DNA of 64,000 bases, from the NCBI RefSeq assembly GCF_001557235.1, contig NZ_LSJI01000118.1:5450-69449 (forward strand). Direction: 5' to 3'. The notes beneath the pieces were generated by a model, which saw nothing but the letters and a program-made list of their open reading frames with translations, had not been told where the DNA came from and ran no database searches. A program made the translations under genes and the position numbers. The stretch is from Phenylobacterium sp. CCH9-H3. Lineage in GTDB: Bacteria > Pseudomonadota > Alphaproteobacteria > Caulobacterales > Caulobacteraceae. Below are positions 48,034 to 56,540 of the stretch, in pieces; position 1 is the stretch's first letter, and the number at the start of each line of letters is the position of its first letter.

Positions 48034-48214
48034 GGACACCTGGGACCGGGCCATGTCGGTCCTGGTCGCCGGCCTCAAGCGGGGTCGGCCGGCCGAGGGC
48101 TTCACCGCGGCCGTAGCGCTCTGCGGCGATGTCCTCGCCGAACGCTTTCCGTCCCGGCCCGGCGACAATCCCAACGAGCTGTCGGACGCGGTGGTCTTGC
48201 TGCCGCGCGCCTGA
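47594..48214 (+). CDS. TPM-domain (DUF3580-like) membrane protein, N-terminus damaged
   Basis: A 206-residue reading from a GTG: after AEESADYHATPLAWAAGVALLAPTILLLLG come two membrane helices and a C-terminal TPM part with GVLIYVSAAERMAELIADEAI and DVLAERFPSRPGDNPNELSD. In this frame, homology-like sequence continues upstream of the GTG (PAAEARTTGEIYCVL), but the expected initiating methionine segment is replaced by the end of the first TPM gene. It is therefore probably missing its true start. In related genomes the two genes follow lemA as separate intact frames (recalled, not checked). Confidence 0.7.
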   Translation: MLAEESADYHATPLAWAAGVALLAPTILLLLGIEVTAPDMSLFGGWTADQVEDVGEATARAALVGTLLMQGLLFVATLFIVAIPPVRRALTPRGFKRERVRTRAEEQFLSKNLHATRERTGVLIYVSAAERMAELIADEAIHAQVPEDTWDRAMSVLVAGLKRGRPAEGFTAAVALCGDVLAERFPSRPGDNPNELSDAVVLLPRA

Positions 48215-48258
48215 CGGCGACTCCAAGCTGAAGCTGCGACCTATTCACATAGGCTGTT

Positions 48259-49323
48259 GTGGCGCCCGGCGCGGGGGGTCAGATTGCGGCCGGCTGTAGC
48301 GTACGGCCGTTGGGGGCCGAGGATTTGGCGAAGGGCGGCGACAATGAGACCGCTGAGGTCCTGCGCGAACGCCTCCGGCGCCTGGAGGCGGCGGTGGAAG
48401 CTGCCGGCTTGGGCCTGTGGGAGTGGGATGTCCCCAGCGGCGAGCTGAGGTGGAACGCCCGCAATTGCGAGCTGTTCGGCGTCGAGCCGGACCGGCCGCT
48501 GACGATCGCGGATTATCCCGAGCTGGTGCACCCCGACGACCGGGAGCTGGTGCGCGACGCCTACCGCCGGGCCAGCGAAGGACCGGACGACGCCCTCTTC
48601 AGCATGGAGCATCGCACGCGGCCGGCCGCCGACACCCGGCCGCGCTGGATCCTGAGCCGCGGGCGTCTGCTGAAGGATGCGTCCGGCGTCGTGCGGGCCG
48701 TGGGGTCGAACCTGGACATCACCGACCGCAAGTCCGCGGAGGAACGCCGTGGCCTCGTGCTGAGGGAGCTGGCCCACAGGGCCAAGAACGGCATCCTGGT
48801 GATGATGGCCATCGTCGCCCAGACGGCGAAGGGCGTCGGCACGGTCGAGGACTTCAAGGCCGTCCTCATGGCCCGGCTGCAGTCCATGGCCGACAGCCAG
48901 GATCTGGTCACCCAGGGGTCCGGAGGCTCCCTGCGTCTGGGCGATCTGCTGGGCCGGGCGCTGACGCCCTTCGACCCGTCGCGCTTCGACATCGACCCAC
49001 GGCTGGAGGATCTCCGCATCTCGAACGACATGGTGATCGCCATGGCGCTGTTGCTGCACGAGCTTTCGACCAATGCCGTGAAATACGGCGCGCTGTCGGC
49101 GCCCAAGGGCCGGGTGAAGCTCGAACTGATCGCGGACGATAGCCCGAACGCGCACCTGCGGTGGTCCGAAACCGGCGGCCCGGCGGTGAAGCCCCCATCG
49201 CGCCGGGGCTTCGGCACCCGACTCCTGGATATTTCGCTGCGCAACAACGGCGGCCACGTCGTGGCCCGCTTCGAGCCCCAAGGCTTCACGGCCGACATCT
49301 GCTTCCCGGTGGAGCGGGAATAG
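48259..49323 (+). CDS. PAS-domain HWE-family sensor histidine kinase
   Basis: A 354-residue soluble kinase. A PAS domain spans about 40-158 (GLWEWDVPSGELRWNARNCELFGVEPD). It is followed by an HWE-type kinase core: phospho-accepting H173 in LRELAHRAKNGILV, the N-box LLLHELSTNAVKYGALS and the G-box RRGFGTRLLDISL. HWE kinases are common in Caulobacteraceae and include light- and stress-sensing members. The start codon is uncertain: a GTG opens the frame, and a TTG 22 codons later has a better GAGGA site. No response regulator gene is adjacent. Confidence 0.88.
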   Translation: MAPGAGGQIAAGCSVRPLGAEDLAKGGDNETAEVLRERLRRLEAAVEAAGLGLWEWDVPSGELRWNARNCELFGVEPDRPLTIADYPELVHPDDRELVRDAYRRASEGPDDALFSMEHRTRPAADTRPRWILSRGRLLKDASGVVRAVGSNLDITDRKSAEERRGLVLRELAHRAKNGILVMMAIVAQTAKGVGTVEDFKAVLMARLQSMADSQDLVTQGSGGSLRLGDLLGRALTPFDPSRFDIDPRLEDLRISNDMVIAMALLLHELSTNAVKYGALSAPKGRVKLELIADDSPNAHLRWSETGGPAVKPPSRRGFGTRLLDISLRNNGGHVVARFEPQGFTADICFPVERE

Positions 49324-49418
49324 GCGATCGGCGAACATTACAGCTCCGTCATGCACCGCCGCTTTCCCGACGGGGGACGCACGGGTAGCATCGTCCGGAC
49401 AAGGGCGGAGATGCAGGT

Positions 49419-49883
49419 ATGGCCTATTCCCTCACCGTGAACGGCAAGGCGGTCAGCGCCGATGTCGATGGCGACACGCCGCTCCTCTGGGTGCTGCGCG
49501 ACACCCTGGGCTTCGTCGGCACGAAGTATGGCTGCGGGGTCGCCGCATGCGGGGCCTGCACCGTCCACATCGACGGCCAGCCGATGCGCTCCTGCCAGAT
49601 CCCCGTGGAGAGCGTGGGCGCGGCCAAGATCAGCACCATCGAGGGGATGGCCGCCCATCCCGTCGGCAAGAAGGTGCAGGCGGCCTGGATGGAACTGGAT
49701 GTCGCGCAGTGCGGCTATTGCCAGGCGGGCCAGATCATGAGCGCCACCGCTCTGCTGGCCAAGACGCCCAAGCCTACCGACGCCCAGATCGACGAGGCGA
49801 TGAACGGCAACATCTGCCGCTGCGCCACCTACGTCCGCATCCGCGCCGCCATCAAGCGCGCCTCCGGCCAGAAGGAGGCCTGA
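49419..49883 (+). CDS. iorA: Molybdenum hydroxylase, [2Fe-2S] subunit (IorA-like)
   Basis: A 154-residue small subunit with two [2Fe-2S] clusters. The plant-type cluster uses C39, C44, C47 and C59. The second uses C98, C101, C133 and C135 in the QCGYCQAGQ and GNICRCATY motifs of the xanthine oxidase family. It hands electrons from the molybdenum site of the large subunit to an external acceptor. Its stop is followed three bases later by the large-subunit start. Isoquinoline 1-oxidoreductase (IorAB) is the closest two-subunit layout. Confidence 0.92.
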   Translation: MAYSLTVNGKAVSADVDGDTPLLWVLRDTLGFVGTKYGCGVAACGACTVHIDGQPMRSCQIPVESVGAAKISTIEGMAAHPVGKKVQAAWMELDVAQCGYCQAGQIMSATALLAKTPKPTDAQIDEAMNGNICRCATYVRIRAAIKRASGQKEA

Positions 49884-49886
49884 GCC

Positions 49887-52091
49887 ATGACCTATCATGA
49901 CCTGAAGGCCAACCGCCGCGAGATCCTGACCTCGGTGGGCGCCGGGGGCCTGACCCTGGCCTTCTCCATCGCCTCCAAGGCCGAGGCCCAGGACGACGCC
50001 GTCAAGCCGCTGAACGCCTATGTTCAGGTGGCGCCGAACGGAAAGGTCACGATCACCGCCAAGAACCCCGAAGTGGGCCAGGGCGTGAAGACCATGTTGC
50101 CCATGCTGATCGCCGAGGAGCTCGACGTGGCGTGGGAAGACGTCGTGATCGAGCAGGCCGACAGCGATCCCAAGGCCTATGGCCGCCAGTTCGCCGGCGG
50201 CAGCATGGCCACGCCGCTGCACTGGGAAGAGCTGCGCCGCGTGGGCGCTGTGGCGCGCGCCATGCTGATCCAGGCCGCCGCCACCGCCTGGAACTGCGGG
50301 CCGGGCGACTGCGCGACGGTTCCGGGCAACGTGGTCCACAAGCCGTCGGGCAAGAAGCGCACCTATGGCTCCCTGGCCATGGCCTGCGCCAACGTCACGC
50401 CGCCGGACCCGAAGTCGCTGACGCTGAAGGATCCCAAGACCTACAACATCATCGGCAAGCCCAAGGCCCAGTACGACGTCGCCAAGATCGCCACGGGCGA
50501 GCCGCTGTTCGGCATCGACGTGCGCCGTCCGGGGATGCTGTACGCCACGTTCGAGAAGGCGCCGGTCTTCGCCGCCACGGTGGCGAGCGCCGACCTCGAG
50601 GCCGCCAAGGGCGTCAAGGGCGTGCGCAAGGCCTTCGTGGTCGAGGGCGATCCCAATGCCATGAGCCCCGGGCCCGGCAACATCGGCCAGGGGCTGATGC
50701 CCGGCGTGGCCGTGGTGGCCGACAGCTGGTGGGCGGCGCGCAAGGGCCGCGACAAGCTGAACGTCAAGTGGAACGACCACCCCACCTCGAAACAATCCAG
50801 CAAGCTGTTCGCCGAGCAGGCCAAGGCGATCGCGGCGGGCAAGGCCCAGCGCACGGCCCGCAACGACGGCGACGTCGACGCGGCGCTGAAGGCCTCTGCC
50901 AAGACCGTGGAGGCGGCCTACGCCTATCCGTTCCTGAGCCATGCCAACCTCGAGCCGCAGAACTGCACGGCCGAGTTCAAGGACGGGAAGCTGGAGATCT
51001 GGGCGCCGACCCAGAACCCCGAACCCGGCCGCCAGCTCACCGCCAAGACCCTCGGCATCAATCCCGACGACATCACCGTCCACATGATCCGCGGCGGCGG
51101 CGGGTTCGGCCGGCGGCTGGCCAACGACTATATGGTCGAGGCCGCCTGGATCGCGCGCGAGACCGGCGCCCCGGTGAAGCTGCTGTGGACCCGCGAAGAC
51201 GACATGGCCCACGATCACTACCGGCCGGCGGGCTTCCACTTCTTCCGCGGCGGCGTGGACGCGGCGGGCAATGTCACCGCCTGGCACGACCACTTCGTCA
51301 CCTTCGGCGAGGGAACGACCATGGCGCCCAGCGCCGGCATGTCGGCGGCCGAGTATCCGGCGCGGTTCGTGCCCAACTGCCGACTGGAAGTGTCGACCAT
51401 GTCCCTGGGCGTGCCGACGGGGCCGCTCCGGGCGCCGGGCTCCAACGCCCTGGCCTTCGTCATGCAGTCGTTCATCGATGAACTGGCGCACGCGGCGGGC
51501 GCCGATCCCCTGGCCTTCCAGATCAAGCTCCTGGGCGACAAGCCCACGGTCGGTGATCCGCCGGCCGCCTATGGCGCGGCCCGCATGAAGGGCGTGCTGC
51601 AGGCGGTCGGCGAGATGTCCGGCTGGGGCAAGGCCAAGCTGCCCAAGGGCGAGGGCATGGGCGTGGCCTGCTACTACAGCCACCTGGGCTATTTCGCCGA
51701 GGTGGCGCATGTGGCCTGCTCGCCCGAGGGCGCGGTGAAGGTGAAGAAGGTCTGGGTCGCCGCCGACGTGGGCAGCCAGATCATCAACCCGCATGGCGCG
51801 CTCAACCAGGTGCAGGGCTCGGTGCTGGACGGCCTCTCCGAGGCCCTTCACCAGGCCATCACCATCGAGGCGGGTCGGGTGGAGCAGTCCAACTTCACCG
51901 ACTACCCGCTGATGCGCATCAGCGAGGCGCCGGCGGTGGAGGTGAAGTTCCTGAAGACCGATTTCCCGCCGACGGGTCTGGGCGAGCCGGCCTTGCCGCC
52001 AGCGATCCCGGCCCTCACCAACGCCATCTTCGCCGCCACCGGCAAGCGCATCCGCAGCCTACCGATCACGCCGGACATGCTGAAGGCCTGA
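49887..52091 (+). CDS. iorB: Molybdenum hydroxylase, large subunit (IorB-like)
   Basis: A 734-residue molybdopterin-binding subunit. The N-terminus NRREILTSVGAGGLTLAFSI has a twin-arginine signal, so the pair is likely exported folded with its partner. Motifs are NPEVGQGVKTMLPML, RGGGGFGRRLANDY and the active-site region GLGEPALPPAIPALTNAIF near the C-terminus, where the essential glutamate lies. It hydroxylates an N-heteroaromatic or aldehyde substrate using water. Two MFS genes of the GPH type follow. Confidence 0.92.
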   Translation: MTYHDLKANRREILTSVGAGGLTLAFSIASKAEAQDDAVKPLNAYVQVAPNGKVTITAKNPEVGQGVKTMLPMLIAEELDVAWEDVVIEQADSDPKAYGRQFAGGSMATPLHWEELRRVGAVARAMLIQAAATAWNCGPGDCATVPGNVVHKPSGKKRTYGSLAMACANVTPPDPKSLTLKDPKTYNIIGKPKAQYDVAKIATGEPLFGIDVRRPGMLYATFEKAPVFAATVASADLEAAKGVKGVRKAFVVEGDPNAMSPGPGNIGQGLMPGVAVVADSWWAARKGRDKLNVKWNDHPTSKQSSKLFAEQAKAIAAGKAQRTARNDGDVDAALKASAKTVEAAYAYPFLSHANLEPQNCTAEFKDGKLEIWAPTQNPEPGRQLTAKTLGINPDDITVHMIRGGGGFGRRLANDYMVEAAWIARETGAPVKLLWTREDDMAHDHYRPAGFHFFRGGVDAAGNVTAWHDHFVTFGEGTTMAPSAGMSAAEYPARFVPNCRLEVSTMSLGVPTGPLRAPGSNALAFVMQSFIDELAHAAGADPLAFQIKLLGDKPTVGDPPAAYGAARMKGVLQAVGEMSGWGKAKLPKGEGMGVACYYSHLGYFAEVAHVACSPEGAVKVKKVWVAADVGSQIINPHGALNQVQGSVLDGLSEALHQAITIEAGRVEQSNFTDYPLMRISEAPAVEVKFLKTDFPPTGLGEPALPPAIPALTNAIFAATGKRIRSLPITPDMLKA

Positions 52092-52167
52092 GCCGCCGCG
52101 CGCCGGAGGCTTGCCACCGGCCGCACAGGGAATACGGTCCTGCGCCGACGGCGTGCGGGAGGATGAT

Positions 52168-53607
52168 TTGGCGGAGGGGATCGAAGCCCGGCCCACGGCC
52201 GCGCATCCTCGGCCGAGCCTGCCGGTCAAGTTCCTCTACGGCCTGGGGAACATGGGCGAGTCGTCGTTCATCGCCGCCGTGGCGTTCGTCTTCTTCTACT
52301 ACACGGCGGTGCTGGGGCTGTCGGGCAGCCTGGTGGGCGCGGCCCTGTTCCTCGGCCTGTGCGCGGACGCGGCGGTCGACCCCTTCTTCGGCTCCTGGTC
52401 CGACAACCTCCGCTCGCGCTTCGGTCGCCGCATCCCGCTGATGGCGTTCGGGGGACCGCTCATGGCGCTCAGCGTCGGCATGCTGTTCGCCCCGCCGGCC
52501 GGCCTGCCCGACCTTGCGCTCTTCGCCTGGCTGGCTGGCTGGGCGATCGTGGTGCGGGCCGGGGTTTCCATGTTCCACGTGCCCTACGTCGCCCTCGGCG
52601 CGGAGATGTCCGCCGACTATCACGAGCGGTCCAGCGTCGTGGCCTGGCGCACGGTGTTCGGCATCCTGGCCACGGGCGCTGCGACGGGCCTGGCCTATTC
52701 GGTCTTCTTCAAGGGCGAAGGAGGGCTGCAGAGGCCGGAGGGGTATCTCGGCTTCGGCTGGACGATCGCGGCGATCATCGCGACCTCGACCCTGGTCTCG
52801 ACGATCGGTTCGGCGCGGTACGCCGCCCTGCTCCCGGGCGTGCCCCCGGTGGAGCGGCACCTTCTCCGACGCCTGCCGGGCGAGGTGGCCGAGATCTTCC
52901 GCAACCGCTCGTTCCGCATCCTCTTCTTCGCCGCGGGCGTCTGCTACACGGCCGTCGGCGTGAACTCGGCCTTCAACAGCCACGCCTACGTCTTCGTCTG
53001 GAAGCTGCAGCCGCAGATGATCCAGACGGCCACCTTCTCGTTCCTGGGCGGCCTGTTCCTGGGCGTGCCGCTGACGCCCCTGGTCACGCGCGTGATCGAG
53101 AAGAAGACCGTGGCGATGATCGGCATGGGCCTGGTCGCGGGCGCCTGGCTGCTGCTCGGCCTGCCGCGGATCGCGGGGCTGGTGACGCTGGAGGGCGCGG
53201 CCGCGACGCCGCTCCTGTCCGCCCTGGTCGCGGTGGCGGGGCTGGGAGCGGGCTTCTGCGCCATCGCCTTTCCCTCGATGATGGCCGACGCCGCCGACGA
53301 ACACCGGCGCCTATTCGGCCGCCGCCGCGAAGGGCTGTACTTCGCCGGCCTGGGCTTTGCCTTCAAGGCGGCGACCGGGCTGGGCGTGCTGGTTTCCGGC
53401 TTCTTGCTGGACCTGATCCGCTTCCCCAAGGACGCCGGGCGCGAAGTGGGGCTGACGCTCTCCGAACCGCTCCAGCAGCGGATCCTGTTCGCTTGGGGCC
53501 CGTTCGGCGCGATAGTGGTCGCAGGCGCCATCGCGATCCTGGGGGCCTATACGATCACCCGCCGCCGTCACGCCGAGGTCGCCGCGGCCCTGGAGATGGC
53601 GGAATAG
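52168..53607 (+). CDS. GPH-family MFS transporter
   Basis: A 479-residue transporter with 12 predicted helices. PSLPVKFLYGLGNMGESSFIAAV and the FGSWSDNLRSRFGRRIP loop are the glycoside-pentoside-hexuronide:cation symporter hallmarks. It is a close relative of the next gene (shared FFYYTAVLGLSGS and MADAADEH). A TTG with a GGGAGGA site is the favoured start; the frame is open 19 codons upstream. The substrate is unknown: GPH members in these bacteria also move steroids or other small molecules. Confidence 0.85.
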   Translation: MAEGIEARPTAAHPRPSLPVKFLYGLGNMGESSFIAAVAFVFFYYTAVLGLSGSLVGAALFLGLCADAAVDPFFGSWSDNLRSRFGRRIPLMAFGGPLMALSVGMLFAPPAGLPDLALFAWLAGWAIVVRAGVSMFHVPYVALGAEMSADYHERSSVVAWRTVFGILATGAATGLAYSVFFKGEGGLQRPEGYLGFGWTIAAIIATSTLVSTIGSARYAALLPGVPPVERHLLRRLPGEVAEIFRNRSFRILFFAAGVCYTAVGVNSAFNSHAYVFVWKLQPQMIQTATFSFLGGLFLGVPLTPLVTRVIEKKTVAMIGMGLVAGAWLLLGLPRIAGLVTLEGAAATPLLSALVAVAGLGAGFCAIAFPSMMADAADEHRRLFGRRREGLYFAGLGFAFKAATGLGVLVSGFLLDLIRFPKDAGREVGLTLSEPLQQRILFAWGPFGAIVVAGAIAILGAYTITRRRHAEVAAALEMAE

Positions 53608-53627
53608 GCCTCGCGTGACGTGGGGTC

Positions 53628-53665
53628 ACCGTTGCCACGCGTCGGCAGGGGGCTACCGTTTCCAC
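53628..53665 (+). repeat. Direct repeats ACCGTTkCCAC between the MFS genes
   Basis: ACCGTTGCCAC (53628-53638) and ACCGTTTCCAC (53655-53665) lie 27 bases apart in the 85-base gap before the second transporter. Spaced direct repeats like these can be binding sites for a transcription factor. Confidence 0.35.
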
Positions 53666-53692
53666 AACAAGAACCGCACGGGAGGAAACCAG

Positions 53693-55198
53693 GTGGCGGT
53701 CGTGGACGGCGTACAAGGGGTGGGCGGCGAGGCCGCCGGGACCCAGGCGACACCGCATGGGGCTACGCTGAAGCCCCCCGCCGCGGTCAAGTTCTTCTAC
53801 AGCGTCGGGCAGTTCATCGAGTCCGGCTACCTGGCGATCAACACCTTCATCTTCTTCTACTACACGGCGGTTCTCGGCCTGTCGGGCAGCATGGTCGGCG
53901 CCGCCCTCGCCATCAGCATGACCGTGGACGCGGCGCTCGACCCCCTGATCGGATCCTGGTCGGACAGCGTCAGGTCCCGCTTCGGCCGGCGCCTGCCCAT
54001 GATGCTGCTGGCCGCGCCGCTGACCATGGTGACCATGGGCCTGCTGTTCGCCCCGCCGTCGGGGATAACGCCGTTCCTGCTGTTCCTCTGGCTGACCCTG
54101 ACGAAGGGCGGCGTCCGGGCCTTCGCCTCGATGTACAACATCCCCTACTTCGCCCTCGGCGGAGAGATGTCGGACGACTACGTCGAGCGCTCGCGCATCG
54201 TGGCCTACCGGCTGCTCTCCGGCATCCTGGTCAGCGTCCTGATCACCGCCCTGGCCTATTCGGTGTTCTTCGCCGGGGAGGGCGGCTTGCAGCGTCCCGA
54301 AAGCTATCCGGCCTTCGGCTGGACGATCGGGGCGCTGGTGCTGGCAGGCGGACTCATTTGCTGCGCCGGCGTCTGGCGCTACGCCGCCGCCCTGCCGCAG
54401 CCCAACACCCCGCCCGAGCCGATGGTCAGCCGTTTCGTCGGCGAGGTGGCCGAGATCCTGCGCAACCGGACGTTCCTGATCCTGTTCCTCTCGATGCTGC
54501 TGTTCGCCAGCGCCGTGGGCGTGCACCAGGCGCTGAACAACCACACCTACGTCTTCGTCTGGAAGCTCCTCCCCGAGACCATCCAGGTGATCACCTACGT
54601 CTACCTGGCCGGCATCCTGGCCGGCGTGCCGCTCACGCCCGCGCTGCTCCGCAAGATGGAGAAGAAGACGGTGGCCGCCATCGGCTTCGCCCTGGTCGCC
54701 ATCGGCTGGATCGTCCTGCCCGGCGCGCGCGGCCTGGGCCTCTTCGCGCCCGTCGGCGCAGCCGCCCTGCCGTGGCTCTGCGCCAGCGCGCTGGTCTTCG
54801 GCTTGGCCTCGGGCCTCGTCTTCATCGTGTTCCCCTCGATGATGGCCGACGCGGCCGAGGAGCACGAACATCTGCACGGCTCGCGCCGGGAGGGTCTGTT
54901 CTTCTCCGGGCTCGGGTTCGCGGGCAAGGCCTCCAACGGGATGGGCCTCCTGATCGGCGGCTTCGCCCTGGACCTGCTGCGCTTCCCCCGCGATGTCGGC
55001 CGGCAGGTGAACGCCGTGGTCTCCGAGGACGTGCTGTCTCACCTTGTCCTGGCGTGGGGCTGGGTTCCCGCCGCGCTGGTCGGCCTCGGCGCCCTGGTGT
55101 TCGCCCCCTACGCCATCACGCGCGCGCGGCACGAACACATCACGGCCGCGCTGAAGGTGAAACGCGCCGGCGACGTCAGTGCGGGACGTAGCTCCTGA
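53693..55198 (+). CDS. GPH-family MFS transporter (second copy)
   Basis: A 501-residue paralog of the previous transporter with the same helix plan. FYSVGQFIESGYLAINTFIFFYY opens it, IGSWSDSVRSRFGRRLP is the GPH loop, and FPSMMADAAEEHEHLHGSRREG matches the first gene closely. The GTG start has a GGGAGGAAAC ribosome site. The two probably arose by tandem duplication and then diverged. The gene ends 23 bases inside the convergent CoxE-like gene. Confidence 0.85.
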   Translation: MAVVDGVQGVGGEAAGTQATPHGATLKPPAAVKFFYSVGQFIESGYLAINTFIFFYYTAVLGLSGSMVGAALAISMTVDAALDPLIGSWSDSVRSRFGRRLPMMLLAAPLTMVTMGLLFAPPSGITPFLLFLWLTLTKGGVRAFASMYNIPYFALGGEMSDDYVERSRIVAYRLLSGILVSVLITALAYSVFFAGEGGLQRPESYPAFGWTIGALVLAGGLICCAGVWRYAAALPQPNTPPEPMVSRFVGEVAEILRNRTFLILFLSMLLFASAVGVHQALNNHTYVFVWKLLPETIQVITYVYLAGILAGVPLTPALLRKMEKKTVAAIGFALVAIGWIVLPGARGLGLFAPVGAAALPWLCASALVFGLASGLVFIVFPSMMADAAEEHEHLHGSRREGLFFSGLGFAGKASNGMGLLIGGFALDLLRFPRDVGRQVNAVVSEDVLSHLVLAWGWVPAALVGLGALVFAPYAITRARHEHITAALKVKRAGDVSAGRSS

Positions 55199-56540
55199 GC
55201 ACGTCCTCGATGATCCGCTCCAGCTGCTCGATGGTGCCGCACTGCTTGGCCACGTGGCAGAAGCGGGCGTAGCGGTTCATGACGCTGTCGCCCTGGCCCC
55301 AATAGCTCTCGGGCTCCGGGTTCAGCCAGATCACCGCGCGGCTGCGATCGTGGATCTGCTTCATGATGTCGAGGCGCGGATCGGCGAAGTTCGAGCGGCC
55401 GTCGCCCAGGAAGATCACGGTGGTGCGGCGGTCCAGGCTGTCGAGGTGCTGCTCGGCGAAGTCCTGCAGTGAGCGGCCGTAGTCGGTCTGCTGGAAGCCG
55501 ATCTCCTGCAGCACTTTCAGGATCGCGCCCTCGACCCCGTTCTCGTCCAGGATGTCGTTCACGCTGATCATCCGGCCGGAGAAGGCGAACGCGTCCATCC
55601 GGTCGACCACCTCGTTCAGCGAATAGAGGAAGGTCAGCAGGAACTGGGCGGCGGCGGCCACCGACTTGGAGACATCGCAGATCGCCACGATCGACGGCCT
55701 GTCGACCTTCTTGACCTTCCACTCGATCTGGAACGGCACGCCGCCGTAGGCCATCGAGCGCCGCAGGGTCTTGCGGACGTCCAGGTGGCCTTTCTGGGCG
55801 GCGCGGCGGCGGCGGGCGTACTTGGTCGCCAGCCGCTTGGCCATCTTCTTCACCAGCGCCTGCATGAGCTGGTAGTCGACGGGATCGACGCCGCCGTCGG
55901 CGTTGAGCTGCTTCCGCGCCAGCCGCTCCTCGCGCAGCTCCCGGGCCGAGCCCGCGGCATAGAGGTCGTGCTGTCTCGCCACATATTGCTGGGCCTGGGC
56001 GAACAGGTCCCGGCGCGCCTGGTCCAGCCGGTCGGCCAGGCCCTCGCCCTCGCCATTGGGCATGCGGCGGGCATTGGCGATGATCCGCTCGATCTCCTCC
56101 AGCCCCATCTCCTCCAGCAGCCGGCGCGTCAGGCGCGAGCGCTGGGTGGTCAGGCGGATGTCGGCGACGCCGGCGCGGGCGGCCGCCTCCTCCATCGACT
56201 GCTGGACCTGGGCCGCGTCGCCCTGCAGCACCGCCTGCGCGAGTGGGGAGCTCTCGGTGGCCGCCATGTCCTGCGCGGACGGCTCCTCCCGCTCCGATCC
56301 CTCGGGCGGCGGCGGGGGCGCCGCATCTCTCGCGAAGAAGGTGTCGAACACGGCTTCGAAGCGTTCGACCTCCTCGGCCGACTTGGCCAGGGTCGAGCAC
56401 AGGGCGTCCCGGAACAGGGTCCGGTCGCCATAGCCGGTCACCGCGATCGCCCGGCTGGCGTCGATCGCCTCGGCCGGCGAGACCCGGACGTCGGCGGCCC
56501 GCAGCGCGCGGAAGAACTGTTCGAGGGTGTGCTGCATCAC
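55176..56540 (-). CDS. CoxE-like vWA domain protein
   Basis: A 454-residue protein with a C-terminal von Willebrand A domain. The MIDAS motif is DVSKS in IVAICDVSKSVAAA, and TTVIFLGDGRSNF supplies the later threonine/aspartate elements. The long N-terminal region is helical and charged. Such proteins pair with MoxR-type AAA+ ATPases. In carbon monoxide dehydrogenase clusters the pair is CoxD/CoxE, needed for maturation of a molybdenum enzyme. The start overlaps the ATPase stop (ATGA). Confidence 0.9.
   Translation of the reverse strand: MMQHTLEQFFRALRAADVRVSPAEAIDASRAIAVTGYGDRTLFRDALCSTLAKSAEEVERFEAVFDTFFARDAAPPPPPEGSEREEPSAQDMAATESSPLAQAVLQGDAAQVQQSMEEAAARAGVADIRLTTQRSRLTRRLLEEMGLEEIERIIANARRMPNGEGEGLADRLDQARRDLFAQAQQYVARQHDLYAAGSARELREERLARKQLNADGGVDPVDYQLMQALVKKMAKRLATKYARRRRAAQKGHLDVRKTLRRSMAYGGVPFQIEWKVKKVDRPSIVAICDVSKSVAAAAQFLLTFLYSLNEVVDRMDAFAFSGRMISVNDILDENGVEGAILKVLQEIGFQQTDYGRSLQDFAEQHLDSLDRRTTVIFLGDGRSNFADPRLDIMKQIHDRSRAVIWLNPEPESYWGQGDSVMNRYARFCHVAKQCGTIEQLERIIEDVLRSYVPH

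Noticed and set aside
49338..51851. 837-codon minus-strand open frame
   Set aside because: Antisense shadow of the molybdenum hydroxylase genes; no protein-like motifs.
53555..55138. 527-codon minus-strand open frame
   Set aside because: Antisense to the second MFS transporter, which has clear family motifs.
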